DNA from: Profundibacter amoris
GTDB lineage: Bacteria; Pseudomonadota; Alphaproteobacteria; Rhodobacterales; Rhodobacteraceae
Reading direction: 5' to 3'
DNA: 64,000 bases
NCBI RefSeq assembly: GCF_003544895.1
Contig: NZ_CP032125.1
Location: 2,184,001-2,248,000, forward strand
Position numbers and translations under genes: made by a program. Under the pieces are notes generated by a model, which saw nothing but the letters and a program-made list of their open reading frames with translations, did no database searches and was not told where the DNA came from. Below, piece by piece: positions 28,188-38,814 of the stretch (the stretch's first letter is position 1; each line of letters starts with the position of its first letter).

Positions 28188-30316
28188 CCCTTTGACTCGC
28201 GCAAAATCCGCAGGATGTCCTGCGCGGCCTCGGGGATGTTTGTCCCGGGGCCAAAGATCGCCTTGACGCCCGCGTCATACAGGAACTGGTAATCCTGCTG
28301 CGGAATGACCCCGCCGCAGATGACGATAATATCGTCGGCACCGGCATCTTTAAGCGCCTGCACCAATTTGGGCGCCAGCGTTTTGTGCCCCGCCGCCTGT
28401 GACGAAATCCCGACCACATGCACGTCATTGTCAACCGCATCCTGCGCCGCCTCTTCCGGGGTCTGGAACAGCGGGCCAACGTCCACGTCGAAACCGATAT
28501 CGGCGAATGCTGTGGCAATCACCTTGGCCCCGCGGTCGTGCCCGTCCTGCCCCATCTTGACCACCAGCATACGCGGGCGGCGACCCTCGGCCTCGGCAAA
28601 TTCCTCGACCGATTTCTGGATGGCGGCAAAACCCTCGTCGCCCTCGTAAGCCGCGCCATAGACACCCGCGAGAGTTTTCACCTCGGCGCGGTGCCGTCCG
28701 AATGTTTTTTCCATCGCCATGCTGATTTCCCCCACTGTTGCCCGCGCCCGTGCCGCGTCGATCGCGACCTCCAGCAGGTTGCCTTTGCCCGACGCAGCCG
28801 CCTGTTCTAGCGCCAAAAGTGCTGCGTCACAGGCTGCCTGATCGCGTGTGCTGCGGATTTTTTTCAGGCGTTCCACCTGACTTTCGCGCACCGCTACGTT
28901 GTCGACATCCAGAATGTCGATCGGATCTTCCTTGTCCAGACGGAATTTGTTCACGCCGACGATCACCTCGTCACCACGATCCACCGCCGCTTGTCTGCGC
29001 GCCGCCGCTTCCTCAATCCGCAGCTTGGGCATGCCCGAGGCCACCGCCTTGGTCATGCCGCCCATCGCGTCGACCTCTTCGATGATTTTCCAGGCCTCGT
29101 CCGCCAGATCGGCGGTCAGTTTTTCAACGTAATAGGACCCCGCCAGCGGGTCGACCACCTTGGTCACGCCGGTTTCGTTTTGCAGGATCAACTGGGTATT
29201 TCGGGCGATACGGGATGAAAAATCCGTTGGCAAAGCAATGGCTTCGTCAAAAGAGTTCGTGTGAAGGGATTGCGTCCCACCCAGCACCGCGCTCATCGCT
29301 TCATAAGCCGTGCGCACGATATTGTTGTAAGGATCCTGTTCCTGCAGGGACACGCCGGATGTCTGGCAATGGGTGCGCAGCATCAGGGATTTTTCGCTCT
29401 TCGGATTGAATTCGGACATGATTTTATGCCACAGGAACCGCGCGGCGCGCAGTTTGGCGGCTTCCATGAAGAAATTCATACCGATCGCGAAAAAGAAGCT
29501 GAGCCGCCCCGCAAAGGCATCCACATCCATGCCCCGTGCCAGCGCCGCGCGGACATATTCGCGCCCGTCGGCCAGTGTGAAGGCCAGTTCCTGCACAAGG
29601 TTCGCGCCCGCCTCTTGCATGTGATAGCCGGAAATCGAGATCGAATTGAAACGCGGCATGTTTTTCGATGTGAATTCAATGATATCCGAAACGATCCTCA
29701 TGCTGGGTTCGGGCGGATAGATATAGGTGTTGCGCACCATGAATTCTTTCAGGACATCGTTCTGGATGGTGCCCGACAGGGCCGCGCGCTCCACCCCCTG
29801 TTCTTCGCCCGCGACGATGAAAGACGCCAGCACGGGGATCACTGCACCGTTCATGGTCATTGAAACCGAAACCTTGTCCAGCGGGATGCCGTCAAACAGG
29901 ATTTTCATATCCTCGACACTGTCGATCGCCACACCGGCCTTGCCCACATCGCCCACCACGCGCGGGTGATCGGAATCGTAACCACGGTGAGTGGCCAGAT
30001 CAAAAGCAACCGAAACCCCCTGCTGCCCCGCGGCCAGCGCCTTGCGGTAAAACGCATTGCTTTCCTCGGCGGTAGAGAAACCGGCATACTGCCGGATCGT
30101 CCAGGGGCGCCCTGTATACATAGTGGAACGCGGCCCACGGGTGAACGGCACCTCGCCGGGCATACTGCCCATATGGTCCAGCCCCGCGGCATCGTCCTCG
30201 GTATAGACCGGCTCAACGTCAATGCCTTCGGGCGTATGCCACGTCAGATCGTCCAGCGGCCGCCCGCGCAGCTCTTTTTGGGCGCGCTTAGCCCATGCTT
30301 CTTTCTTGTTGGTCAT
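28184..30316 (-). CDS. Methylmalonyl-CoA mutase
   Basis: A 710-residue adenosylcobalamin-dependent mutase converting methylmalonyl-CoA to succinyl-CoA, the last step of propionyl-CoA assimilation. The large catalytic domain carries [59 protein letters not shown] and [42 protein letters not shown]. The C-terminal B12-binding domain begins with [31 protein letters not shown], in which D-G-H-D-R-G is the base-off cobalamin motif. Catalytic and B12 domains are in one chain, as in the scpA/mutA-B fused form. The start at 30316 is preceded by AGAGGACA; the upstream frame covers the sulfotransferase's end. The gene overlaps the sulfotransferase gene by 29 bases. Confidence 0.96.
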   Translation of the reverse strand: MTNKKEAWAKRAQKELRGRPLDDLTWHTPEGIDVEPVYTEDDAAGLDHMGSMPGEVPFTRGPRSTMYTGRPWTIRQYAGFSTAEESNAFYRKALAAGQQGVSVAFDLATHRGYDSDHPRVVGDVGKAGVAIDSVEDMKILFDGIPLDKVSVSMTMNGAVIPVLASFIVAGEEQGVERAALSGTIQNDVLKEFMVRNTYIYPPEPSMRIVSDIIEFTSKNMPRFNSISISGYHMQEAGANLVQELAFTLADGREYVRAALARGMDVDAFAGRLSFFFAIGMNFFMEAAKLRAARFLWHKIMSEFNPKSEKSLMLRTHCQTSGVSLQEQDPYNNIVRTAYEAMSAVLGGTQSLHTNSFDEAIALPTDFSSRIARNTQLILQNETGVTKVVDPLAGSYYVEKLTADLADEAWKIIEEVDAMGGMTKAVASGMPKLRIEEAAARRQAAVDRGDEVIVGVNKFRLDKEDPIDILDVDNVAVRESQVERLKKIRSTRDQAACDAALLALEQAAASGKGNLLEVAIDAARARATVGEISMAMEKTFGRHRAEVKTLAGVYGAAYEGDEGFAAIQKSVEEFAEAEGRRPRMLVVKMGQDGHDRGAKVIATAFADIGFDVDVGPLFQTPEEAAQDAVDNDVHVVGISSQAAGHKTLAPKLVQALKDAGADDIIVICGGVIPQQDYQFLYDAGVKAIFGPGTNIPEAAQDILRILRESKG

Positions 30317-31238
30317 TGGAATGTCCTCTTTCCATTTCCCACGGCCGCAGATGTATCCCTGCTGGTCCGCTGTCTGTGTTTTCCACATATGTCGCCAGCC
30401 CGTCCGCGCCCCCGCGCAGCCAGGCGATATCTTCGTCATACTGTCCCTGAAACGCCGCGATATGATCCGTGCCAAACGGTTGCCAGCGCGAATAGTCGTC
30501 CCGCAACCGATCTGCCGCCGCATGATTGCCCCGGTCCAGAAACACCTTGCGGATTTTGGCACAGCTTGGCGAGGCATTATGCCAGTCCCGCCGCCCGCGC
30601 ATCATCACCGGCACACGTCCGTTGTTGATCATCGCCAGTTGCTGGTCGGACTGGCCCACAAACCCCTCGAACGGCCAGACCACCAGCTCCGCCGCCGGAA
30701 ACACCGCCGCCACATCGCGGATCACATCCTGCCAGCGGCGCGACTGGGTGACCAGCCGGTCCAACAGCCCGTCATCCGGCGCCTTCCAGCCCCGTTGTAC
30801 CATAAACGCCAACACCGAGGCCCAGTATTTGTCATAAGAGCGGATCGAGATCGCCACCCGTTTGCAGTGGAACCCGAAACCGGAGGCGAACCGGTCCAGC
30901 CGCGCCTGCGCATCCCCGTAGAGCCGCGCCGTTGACAGGTTGTCCCACATCGAGCCGATCATATTTTCCTCGCTCACCACAAGCGAAGCCAATCCGACCT
31001 GTTCCAGCCGGTCCAGTTCCATCCGGATCAACCCGTTTGCACGTTCGCCGCGCCGCTGCGCATCGCGGTTCACCTTGTCCGGCCGTTTCACCAGCCCCGA
31101 AAACAGGCCCGACCGCGTGCGGTTCGGTCCCCAGAATTCGGTGCCGATTTCGTTCAGGTGGTCCCGGTTATCCTCAAGATAGGTCTGGAACGTGGTGGTG
31201 CCGGTGCGATGGGCACCGATGTGCAGGATAACATCCAT
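30288..31238 (-). CDS. Sulfotransferase-like protein
   Basis: A 316-residue protein beginning [24 protein letters not shown], where [10 protein letters not shown] is the PAPS 5'-phosphosulfate-binding loop of the sulfotransferase superfamily at residues 7-16. Further family-like features are IGTEFWGP, the [21 protein letters not shown] block (3'-phosphate-binding strand with Arg-Ser), [11 protein letters not shown] and the terminal acidic region. No signal peptide or membrane segment is visible, so it probably acts in the cytoplasm. The acceptor is unknown; surface polysaccharide or lipid sulfation is only possible. The start at 31238 opens on the P-loop, whereas the longer frame to 31877 runs antisense to the DUF4174 gene. 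Its 3' end overlaps the mutase start by 29 bases, on the same strand. Confidence 0.75.
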   Translation of the reverse strand: MDVILHIGAHRTGTTTFQTYLEDNRDHLNEIGTEFWGPNRTRSGLFSGLVKRPDKVNRDAQRRGERANGLIRMELDRLEQVGLASLVVSEENMIGSMWDNLSTARLYGDAQARLDRFASGFGFHCKRVAISIRSYDKYWASVLAFMVQRGWKAPDDGLLDRLVTQSRRWQDVIRDVAAVFPAAELVVWPFEGFVGQSDQQLAMINNGRVPVMMRGRRDWHNASPSCAKIRKVFLDRGNHAAADRLRDDYSRWQPFGTDHIAAFQGQYDEDIAWLRGGADGLATYVENTDSGPAGIHLRPWEMERGHSNDQQERSMG

Positions 31239-31395
31239 AAGCCGCGAAACTCCGCCAATAAAGTGCAGTCTGTTTCCCGACCATAGGCCCAAAGGCATGA
31301 TTATTGCCTTAACAGCACCCATTTTGGCCTTTTGCGCGGATTGCCCCTTCGCATTCGGCCCCGCCCCCCCTATATCGGTTAGGACAGGAGGGTCC

Positions 31396-31848
31396 ATGAA
31401 ACAGTTTTTTGCCTTTGTTATTATGGCACTATTTCCATTTACCGGTTTCGCGCAAACAGCCACCGAAGACCCCGAACCGTTGATTATCGCGGCAACGGAC
31501 GAGGTGACGCTGGTGGATTTCATGTGGGTTGCCCGCCCGCTGATCATCTTTGCCGATTCCCCGAAAGACCCGCGTTTCAAACAGCAAATGGCCTTTATCG
31601 AGGAACGGCTGGACGATCTGCGCCTCCGCGATGTGGTGGTGATCACCGATACCGATCCGGCGGGCAAAAGCCCGATCCGGCAGCGGTTGCGGCCACGCGG
31701 CTTCGGGCTGGTTCTGGTGGCCAAGGATGGCACGATCCTGTTGCGCAAACCCAAACCCTGGACGGTGCGCGAAATCAGCCGGTCGATCGACAAACTGCCC
31801 GCCCGACAGGAAGAGGTCCGCGAGCGGCGCGATACAGGGGCACAGTAA
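31396..31848 (+). CDS. DUF4174 family exported protein
   Basis: A 150-residue protein with a signal peptide (MKQFFAFVIMALFPFTGFAQ) and a thioredoxin-like body without the CxxC pair: VARPLIIFADSPKDPRFKQQMAFIEERLDDLRLRDVVVITDTDP, then LRPRGFGLVLVAKDGTILLRKPKPWTVREISRSIDKLPARQEEVRER. These are the DUF4174 features; the family is common in Rhodobacterales and has no proven role. The start at 31396 follows AGGAGGGT by five bases, much better than any start in the longer open frame to 31192. It is antisense to the long open frame of the sulfotransferase strand and divergent from the sulfotransferase gene. Confidence 0.82.
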   Translation: MKQFFAFVIMALFPFTGFAQTATEDPEPLIIAATDEVTLVDFMWVARPLIIFADSPKDPRFKQQMAFIEERLDDLRLRDVVVITDTDPAGKSPIRQRLRPRGFGLVLVAKDGTILLRKPKPWTVREISRSIDKLPARQEEVRERRDTGAQ

Positions 31849-31873
31849 GCCGTTTGTTTTGCGGTGCCGTAAT

Positions 31874-33430
31874 TCATTCGAACCCCGCGTCATATTCAAA
31901 ATGTGTTCCGGCCGGCAGGGTTGGTACCCATTGGTGCAAGGCCTCGACAAGTTGCGGAACATAATCGGGGGATGTGGCGAAAAAGGCCACTTCTGTCCCC
32001 GACACAAAGCCCCAGTCTTCGTCCGTAATAAACGTCCCCACGCGGATCCAGTCCTTGCCGATCGCCTCTTTCATCCACTCCTGATAAATCATTGCAAACC
32101 GGACATCGTGCCGGACGGCCATCGGCCCGCCCCAACCGGGTTCTGATTTTGTTGTGCGGTATTTCAGGGCCTCGGTCGAACCCAGACCAAACAGGTCCAG
32201 AACATAATCCGGATTCCCCCAGGCCACCCATCCCAAATCATTCACAGCCACCGGGGTTTTCATATAGTTCTTGGCAAATTCGGACATCTGCCGCTGTTGC
32301 AGGTAAATGGATTTAGGCGACTCGACCAGTATTGTGACATTGGATTTTGCATAGACCGCGAGCGGGATTAAAACAGCAATCACCGCCCGCATGCCGATCC
32401 GCTGAAGGTCACTTCCCCGCATCACAACCGGAAGCAAGACCAGTATGCCGGCCGTTACAACGGCCAGAATGTAATGCTCGTACCGGTTCAGCCACCCGAT
32501 ATGGCCCAGCAGCAAATGCGCACCGGTCGCCCCCGCCAGTACGGCCCATAGCTTGGCCAGAGGACTGCGGCGCAAGGTATCTGAAAACAGCCACATGCCC
32601 AAAAGCACGACCAGATACAGCATCAACAGGATGCCACCGGGTTCCGCCAGATTTGCCATGAACGTCCGGATAATGCGCAGATATATGGGCATCTCATAAC
32701 GGACTGCGCTGGCGATTTTTGCCTGCACGGAACTGGGCAAGGGATCCAGCCCCAGTGAAACCAGAAAACCGCAAAACAGCAATATCGGAACCAGAGCCAG
32801 AAACAGCGCCACGACCCCGCGGCGTTTTTCTTTGCAACTGAAAATGACCAGCACCGCCAACAGCGAAAGCGCCAACCCTTCGAACCGAAAGAGCGGGGCA
32901 AACAGGATACCCGCAAACAGCACCCCCCACGACGGCGTGCCCTTAAGCAGGCGCATCAAACCCAGTAAAATGGCCAGACTGGCGGCGGCATGCAGCGTAT
33001 GCTCCATACCGATCATCGCGTTGCTTGGCATCAAGACGGCCGCTGGCCCCAATGCGGCAAGTATCACACCATAGCGGCGTAATTTACCCGCACCGTAACC
33101 TGCTTCCAACAACAGTTCGGCCCACAGCCATGCCGACAGACCCAACCCGACGACATTCCAGATCAGAGGCATATACCGCTGGAATTCCAGCGAAAAGACC
33201 GGCACCAGCAAAAAGGGGAACAGGGCCGAGGATGACGCCGCCGATGGCTCTGACAGGTTGACGCCATAGCCGCCGGACCAAATGGTTTCCGCCATCGCCA
33301 GATGGATATAGGTATCATCCAGCGGGTATTCGAAATACCCGCCGGTCTGATATATCGCGGCGGCCTGCAGTGCAACAAACACCAGAAACGCCGATACGAT
33401 TGATACCCATCTGAGTGACAGAAACGGCAT
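31874..33430 (-). CDS. Polytopic membrane protein, possible GT-C-type glycosyltransferase
   Basis: A 518-residue protein with about ten or more hydrophobic segments in its first two thirds and a soluble C-terminal part (from about residue 370). An Asp pair in FEYPLDDTYIHLAMAETIWSG (residues 38-39) lies just after the first membrane segment, at the place where GT-C glycosyltransferases such as AftB-like and ArnT-like enzymes keep their catalytic acidic pair and the metal ligand. The rest, including IGMEHTLHAAASLAILLG and FRFEGLALSLLAVLVI, resembles that superfamily in topology only. I would not name a substrate. Its start lies five bases after the pccA stop, so it belongs to the pccA transcript. 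AT content is close to its neighbours. Confidence 0.55.
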   Translation of the reverse strand: MPFLSLRWVSIVSAFLVFVALQAAAIYQTGGYFEYPLDDTYIHLAMAETIWSGGYGVNLSEPSAASSSALFPFLLVPVFSLEFQRYMPLIWNVVGLGLSAWLWAELLLEAGYGAGKLRRYGVILAALGPAAVLMPSNAMIGMEHTLHAAASLAILLGLMRLLKGTPSWGVLFAGILFAPLFRFEGLALSLLAVLVIFSCKEKRRGVVALFLALVPILLFCGFLVSLGLDPLPSSVQAKIASAVRYEMPIYLRIIRTFMANLAEPGGILLMLYLVVLLGMWLFSDTLRRSPLAKLWAVLAGATGAHLLLGHIGWLNRYEHYILAVVTAGILVLLPVVMRGSDLQRIGMRAVIAVLIPLAVYAKSNVTILVESPKSIYLQQRQMSEFAKNYMKTPVAVNDLGWVAWGNPDYVLDLFGLGSTEALKYRTTKSEPGWGGPMAVRHDVRFAMIYQEWMKEAIGKDWIRVGTFITDEDWGFVSGTEVAFFATSPDYVPQLVEALHQWVPTLPAGTHFEYDAGFE

Positions 33431-33435
33431 TATTG

Positions 33436-35436
<2,001 letters not shown>

Positions 35437-35556
35437 CTAACAGGCCTTCCCCAATTCAATTCGTGCCAGACCGGCACCTGTTGTTCCTGATCCGGCGCAC
35501 GCCCCTCGCGCGCGCCAAATCGCATTTTTGCCAATCACGGTCCAAACACGTTCCAA

Positions 35557-35600
35557 GGATTTTCCGTGAAAATCCAGTCCGGAATTCGTGCGAATTTCGG
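35557..35600. promoter_or_regulatory. Two adjacent dyads in the pccA/porin divergent region
   Basis: A perfect dyad, GGATTTT-CCGTG-AAAATCC (35557-35575), is followed four bases later by an almost perfect one, CCGGAATTCG-TG-CGAATTTCGG (35579-35600, nine of ten pairs). They lie about 120 bp from the pccA start and about 92 bp from the porin start. Their position between divergent genes suggests operators for one or both; no known regulator is assigned. Confidence 0.45.
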
Positions 35601-35691
35601 CCGCCTTCGTGACAACCGGTGATCGAATATCTCTGCCAAACTCAATACATGGGTGCGCTAATTCCAGCCCCCCGGATACAGGAGAAAAACG

Positions 35692-36915
35692 ATGAAGATT
35701 TTCCCGCTTCATAGAACCGCTATCGCAGCGCTGCTGGCGACGAGTGTCGCGATGCCTGCACTTGCCGAAACGGCGGCTGAACTGAAACAAAGGATCGAGG
35801 CGCTTGAAAAACGCATCGATGGTCTGGAGGGCGAAGGCCGGTTGAAATTCGCCAATGGCACAGTTGTCGAAATCGGCGGTTATATCAAAACCGACTTTAT
35901 CTATGATTTTGACGAAGCCCTTGGTGATGCTTTCAACGTCGATGGCATTTCGATCACCAACGCTGACGATAATGCCCGCTTCCGTGCGCAAGCCCGCCAG
36001 TCGCGCCTGTTCTTCAAAACCACGACCCAAACCAACAACGGCCCGTTGAAAACCCACATTGAATTTGATTTCTTCGGCGGTGGTGGCAACGAGATTTTCT
36101 CGAATTCCTACAGCCCGCGCCTGCGTCATGCCTATGGCACATGGAACGGCTGGACGGTCGGGCAAACCTGGTCCAACTTCATGCCGATCGAAAGTTACCC
36201 CACCACGGTTGATTTCAACGGCCCTGCGGGCATCCCCTTTGTCCGTCAGGCACAGATCCGGTATACTTTTCCGGTCTCGGGTAACGTGACAATTTCCGCC
36301 TCTTTGGAAAATTCCGAATTCAGCGGACGTGATGCGGCCGGAACGATTTCGGAAAGCACCACGTCGGGTATCCGCGCCGGGATTGACCAAGCGCCGGATT
36401 TCACGCTGGCCGCTACATGGAAAGGTGAAAAGGCGCTGGTGAAACTGGCCGGCGTCCTGCGTAAATTCGACTCGCCCACCTCGAATGACACGGCGACAGG
36501 CTGGGGCGTGAACCTGTCCGGCAATGCGTCCTTGTGGGAAGGTGGCACGCTTTATGGCTCGTTGACCTACGGGGACGGGATCGGGCGCTACCTGATCAAC
36601 GGCTTTGCGCAGGATGCCTTTATCGATGCGGCGGGAAATCTGCAAACCATCGAGGCAATCGGCGCGACCTTTGGCGTATCCCAGGCCTTCAGCCCGAAAC
36701 TTACGGGCGGTCTGGCTTTGGGGTATTATGAAGTCAACGATACCTTCGCCCCGACCGATACCGACAATATATCCACGGCCCACCTTAGCCTGTTCTATAA
36801 ACCGACCGAACGTATGACGGTTGGCGCGGAACTGATCTATGGGCGCCGTGAAATTGCCAGTGGCGCATCCGATGATGCCTCGCGGCTGCAAACTTCGGTG
36901 CAGTTCAACTTCTGA
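35692..36915 (+). CDS. DcaP-like outer-membrane porin
   Basis: A 407-residue protein with a signal peptide (residues 1-25, ending ALAE), then a short coiled-coil-like segment, AAELKQRIEALEKRIDGLEGEGRL (residues about 27-50), and a beta-barrel rich in alternating aromatic and polar residues, ending FNF, the typical terminal Phe of outer-membrane barrels. N-terminal coiled coil followed by a KFANGTVVEIGGYIKTDFIYDF opening matches DcaP-family trimeric porins, which take up dicarboxylates and other small anions. The start follows AGGAGAAAAACG. It is divergent from pccA and lies over a strong plus-strand reading; a 728-codon opposite-strand frame here is not credible. A tight hairpin at 36985-37010 lies 70 bp downstream. 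Confidence 0.85.
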   Translation: MKIFPLHRTAIAALLATSVAMPALAETAAELKQRIEALEKRIDGLEGEGRLKFANGTVVEIGGYIKTDFIYDFDEALGDAFNVDGISITNADDNARFRAQARQSRLFFKTTTQTNNGPLKTHIEFDFFGGGGNEIFSNSYSPRLRHAYGTWNGWTVGQTWSNFMPIESYPTTVDFNGPAGIPFVRQAQIRYTFPVSGNVTISASLENSEFSGRDAAGTISESTTSGIRAGIDQAPDFTLAATWKGEKALVKLAGVLRKFDSPTSNDTATGWGVNLSGNASLWEGGTLYGSLTYGDGIGRYLINGFAQDAFIDAAGNLQTIEAIGATFGVSQAFSPKLTGGLALGYYEVNDTFAPTDTDNISTAHLSLFYKPTERMTVGAELIYGRREIASGASDDASRLQTSVQFNF

Positions 36916-36984
36916 ACCTGCCGGGCAAAAGGCGGGCCATGGTGCACGGTCCGTCTTTTGCACTTTTATACTACCCACAAAAAA

Positions 36985-37010
36985 CCACTGCGAGGTTACC
37001 TTCGCAGTGG
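36985..37010. terminator. Bidirectional rho-independent terminator
   Basis: A hairpin, CCACTGCGA with the partner TCGCAGTGG, loops over eight bases. An A run (36978-36984) flanks its left side and a T-rich tract its right, so it can end both the porin transcript and the convergent small lipoprotein transcript. Confidence 0.75.
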
Positions 37011-37063
37011 TCGTTTCATGAGTGGTAATAAACGGGTCCGTGACCCGAATACTGTTCGATGTC

Positions 37064-37264
37064 TTAGTTACACACCCCTGCATCATCGCAAAGCGCACCA
37101 GCGCCAGCGCCGATGACCGCGCCGGTAAGCACATCGCCATTTGTGACATCCGCAATAACCGCGCCGGCGGCCGCACCGGCGGCAGCACGCTGGACGTCAT
37201 TCTCCAGACATCCGGCAAGTGGCGTGGCAAGAAGTGCCACCAAGATAAGGTGTTTGATCTGCAT
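37064..37264 (-). CDS. Small glycine-zipper lipoprotein
   Basis: A 66-residue protein with a lipoprotein signal: MQIKHLILVALLATPLAGC, the lipobox L-A-G-C placing lipidated Cys at residue 19. The mature part is AAAGAAAGAVIADVTNGDVLTGAVIGAGAGA, a glycine-zipper-like alternation of Gly and Ala that commonly packs in membranes, followed by a short Cys-containing tail CDDAGVCN. Such proteins are common in Rhodobacterales and may be outer-membrane anchored, role unknown. It ends 53 bp from the bidirectional terminator shared with the porin. No ribosome site was examined beyond an A-rich leader. Confidence 0.7.
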   Translation of the reverse strand: MQIKHLILVALLATPLAGCLENDVQRAAAGAAAGAVIADVTNGDVLTGAVIGAGAGALCDDAGVCN

Positions 37265-37417
37265 TGTTTTCTGCCTCCAACATTTATTGTTATTACGGCT
37301 GATTCTAACATGTCGGGATATGCTTGAGAATCCCCCAGATCAGGATTGCAATTTTCGGCTGTTTTTGGCCCACCCCGTTCCAAAACCTGCCGATCACCCA
37401 GCGCCAACAACGCAGGC

Positions 37418-37454
37418 AAAAAAAACGGTCCGGCCCAAAATGGACCGGACCGTT
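37418..37454 (-). terminator. Rho-independent terminator, minus-strand transcript
   Basis: A 12-bp stem with one mismatch, CGGTCCGGCCCA pairing TGGACCGGACCG over an AAA loop (37426-37452), has eight A residues on its left, which become eight T residues after the hairpin on the minus strand. It must end a transcript coming from above 37455. In the 37265-37625 stretch I see no convincing gene, so a short RNA of roughly 90-160 nt is possible. The next open frame upstream is the weak ORF ending at 37626. Confidence 0.7.
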
Positions 37455-37625
37455 CAGAAGGGGAAGGGTAACGGTTTTGACTAGTACAGGCAGACATCTT
37501 GCTGGAGGCGCCTGCCATGTAGATAACACTGCCCGAAACAAACGGCACAACAAAGCCCTTACCCGCAAAAGGTGAAATTTGGGCTGTTTTCTGCCGGATT
37601 CGATAAGCCGCAAGCAACATCACGC

Positions 37626-37838
37626 CTATTTGCCCCCAATGTCGTCAGGGTCAAATGCATCCGGAAATGATGCGCGTGCGCGGCGCTCGTCTATCATTAA
37701 CAGCGCCTCGTAACTTTCAGAATCAAACGGGTCTTCTGCGGGAATCACTTCGCGGCCAAACATCCACGACAAACGCCCCGCATCCAGATTGCCACGCTCG
37801 AACGGCTGATCGCCAAACTGGAACCACAGCGCCATCAT
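37626..37838 (-). CDS. Hypothetical protein, possibly a gene remnant
   Basis: A 70-residue frame beginning MMALWFQFGDQPFERGNLDAGRLSW and ending DIGGK. The body is acidic and has good codon use for the region, but I do not recognise the family, there is no ribosome site, and the same frame stays open to 37991 through an extra 51 residues whose composition is less protein-like. A minus-strand hairpin AAAGGCG-TCG-CGCCTTT (37900-37917), which looks like a plus-strand terminator, lies within that extension. It may be the tail of a decayed gene or a small protein. I would not assign a function. Confidence 0.35.
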   Translation of the reverse strand: MMALWFQFGDQPFERGNLDAGRLSWMFGREVIPAEDPFDSESYEALLMIDERRARASFPDAFDPDDIGGK

Positions 37839-38039
37839 AAAGGCGGTATCGGCCTTGCGATCGGCTGGACGTCGATCGGCAAAACGTTCGCGTGCTACCA
37901 AAGGCGTCGCGCCTTTTTTGTTTGGTCTTCGAATTGTAAATTGGAAATCTGTTCCCGGCAGTCGGCCAGGGAAGCCGCGATGCTTCAGCACAATTCCCCT
38001 CCTGTTATCAAAGGGTTGCGCAAATTCGCGAGATGGTAT

Positions 38040-38063
38040 GGAGCGGGCCTGTCAGCCCGCTCC
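38040..38063. terminator. Hairpin downstream of the small lipoprotein gene
   Basis: A perfect nine-pair stem, GGAGCGGGC-CTGTCA-GCCCGCTCC, ten bases past the stop of the 41-residue lipoprotein gene on the minus strand. No T run follows, so it may be a stabilising 3' end or a weak terminator. Confidence 0.55.
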
Positions 38064-38072
38064 GGTACTATA

Positions 38073-38198
38073 TTAGTACTTTGTTGTGGGCTGCTCAACA
38101 ACCACTGGGTCCATAACAACTTCTTCTTCTTGCTGTGCGCAAGCAGCGATAGTCGAGAAAAGAACCAGTGCCAGTACTGCTTTGAAACCGTTCGACAT
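38073..38198 (-). CDS. Short lipoprotein, 41 residues
   Basis: A tiny gene that is easily missed: MSNGFKAVLALVLFSTIAAC starts with a basic and hydrophobic segment and ends in the lipobox I-A-A-C (Cys at residue 20), followed by a short acidic tail (AQQEEEVVMDPVVVEQPTTKY). The ATG is preceded by AGGAG seven bases upstream, a strong ribosome site, and the gene ends ten bases before the hairpin at 38040-38063. This combination of start, lipobox and hairpin makes it real. It lies on the same strand as the DUF6497 gene, 214 bp downstream of it. Small lipoproteins of this style occur widely in Rhodobacterales; the function is unknown. Confidence 0.75.
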   Translation of the reverse strand: MSNGFKAVLALVLFSTIAACAQQEEEVVMDPVVVEQPTTKY

Positions 38199-38412
38199 AT
38201 TTGTCTCCTATTGTGTGAATTGGCAGAAACGCAGCTAAGAAGCCACGCAATTACCACAGTCGAGTTATTGGCTACTTGGGCGTAACCTTCCGCGACGATA
38301 GCGGATAAATTAAAAGAAAAACACCTTTGCATTGCAGATCGGCGATTTTGTGACTCGATTGCATCATAATACCCCCTTTGGCGTGGCATTTCCGCTACAT
38401 ATAGTGGCATCC

Positions 38413-38814
38413 TCAAAATCCCTCCCATATGCAGCTATTCCCTTGCGGGGTGTAAGAATCGAAGAACTGTGTTGCCTGGGGATCAGTTTCCCCGAATGCC
38501 ACGGGGCGATCCGACAGAGTGATAACAATGCGGGCAACCGGGCGTTCTTTGCGTTTCAACGCCGGCAGGGCCGATTGCTCGCACAAATAGCGCAAATCAC
38601 CTTCGGCCTCATCAAAATCAATGCTGCCCCCGTCACGGGCGATTTCCGGCGCAATATATCGAAACCGGTATGTATTCTCGTCCCCCTCTGCCTCCCAGAT
38701 CACGTCCTGAAAGGTTACGGGTTGCCCCGAAGGCACCTCGATCATGGATTGCGCCTGAACAGAGGTTGCAGCAAGCAAGGCGCACACAGAAGATATTTGT
38801 GCCTTCTGAATCAT
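38413..38814 (-). CDS. DUF6497-like exported protein
   Basis: A 133-residue protein with a signal peptide (MIQKAQISSVCALLAATSVQA) and a beta-rich body with the block FRYIAPEIARD, the DLRYLCEQSALP Cys block, IVITLSDRPVAFGETDPQATQFFDSY and the terminal CIWEGF. I recall this pattern in a Rhodobacteraceae family labelled DUF6497. The two mature Cys (in LCEQ and SCIW) could form a disulfide in the periplasm. The ATG overlaps the stop of the methyltransferase gene by four bases, so it is the last gene of the pccB-methyltransferase operon. The role is unknown. Confidence 0.75.
   Translation of the reverse strand: MIQKAQISSVCALLAATSVQAQSMIEVPSGQPVTFQDVIWEAEGDENTYRFRYIAPEIARDGGSIDFDEAEGDLRYLCEQSALPALKRKERPVARIVITLSDRPVAFGETDPQATQFFDSYTPQGNSCIWEGF

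Noticed and set aside
37305-37613. Short minus-strand frame of about 100 codons spanning the terminator at 37418-37454
   Set aside because: A rho-independent terminator in the middle of it rules out a translated gene.
35437-37623. Minus-strand open frame of about 728 codons across the porin gene
   Set aside because: It runs through two strong hairpins, two small genes and the porin coding region on the other strand. No family pattern in the translation.
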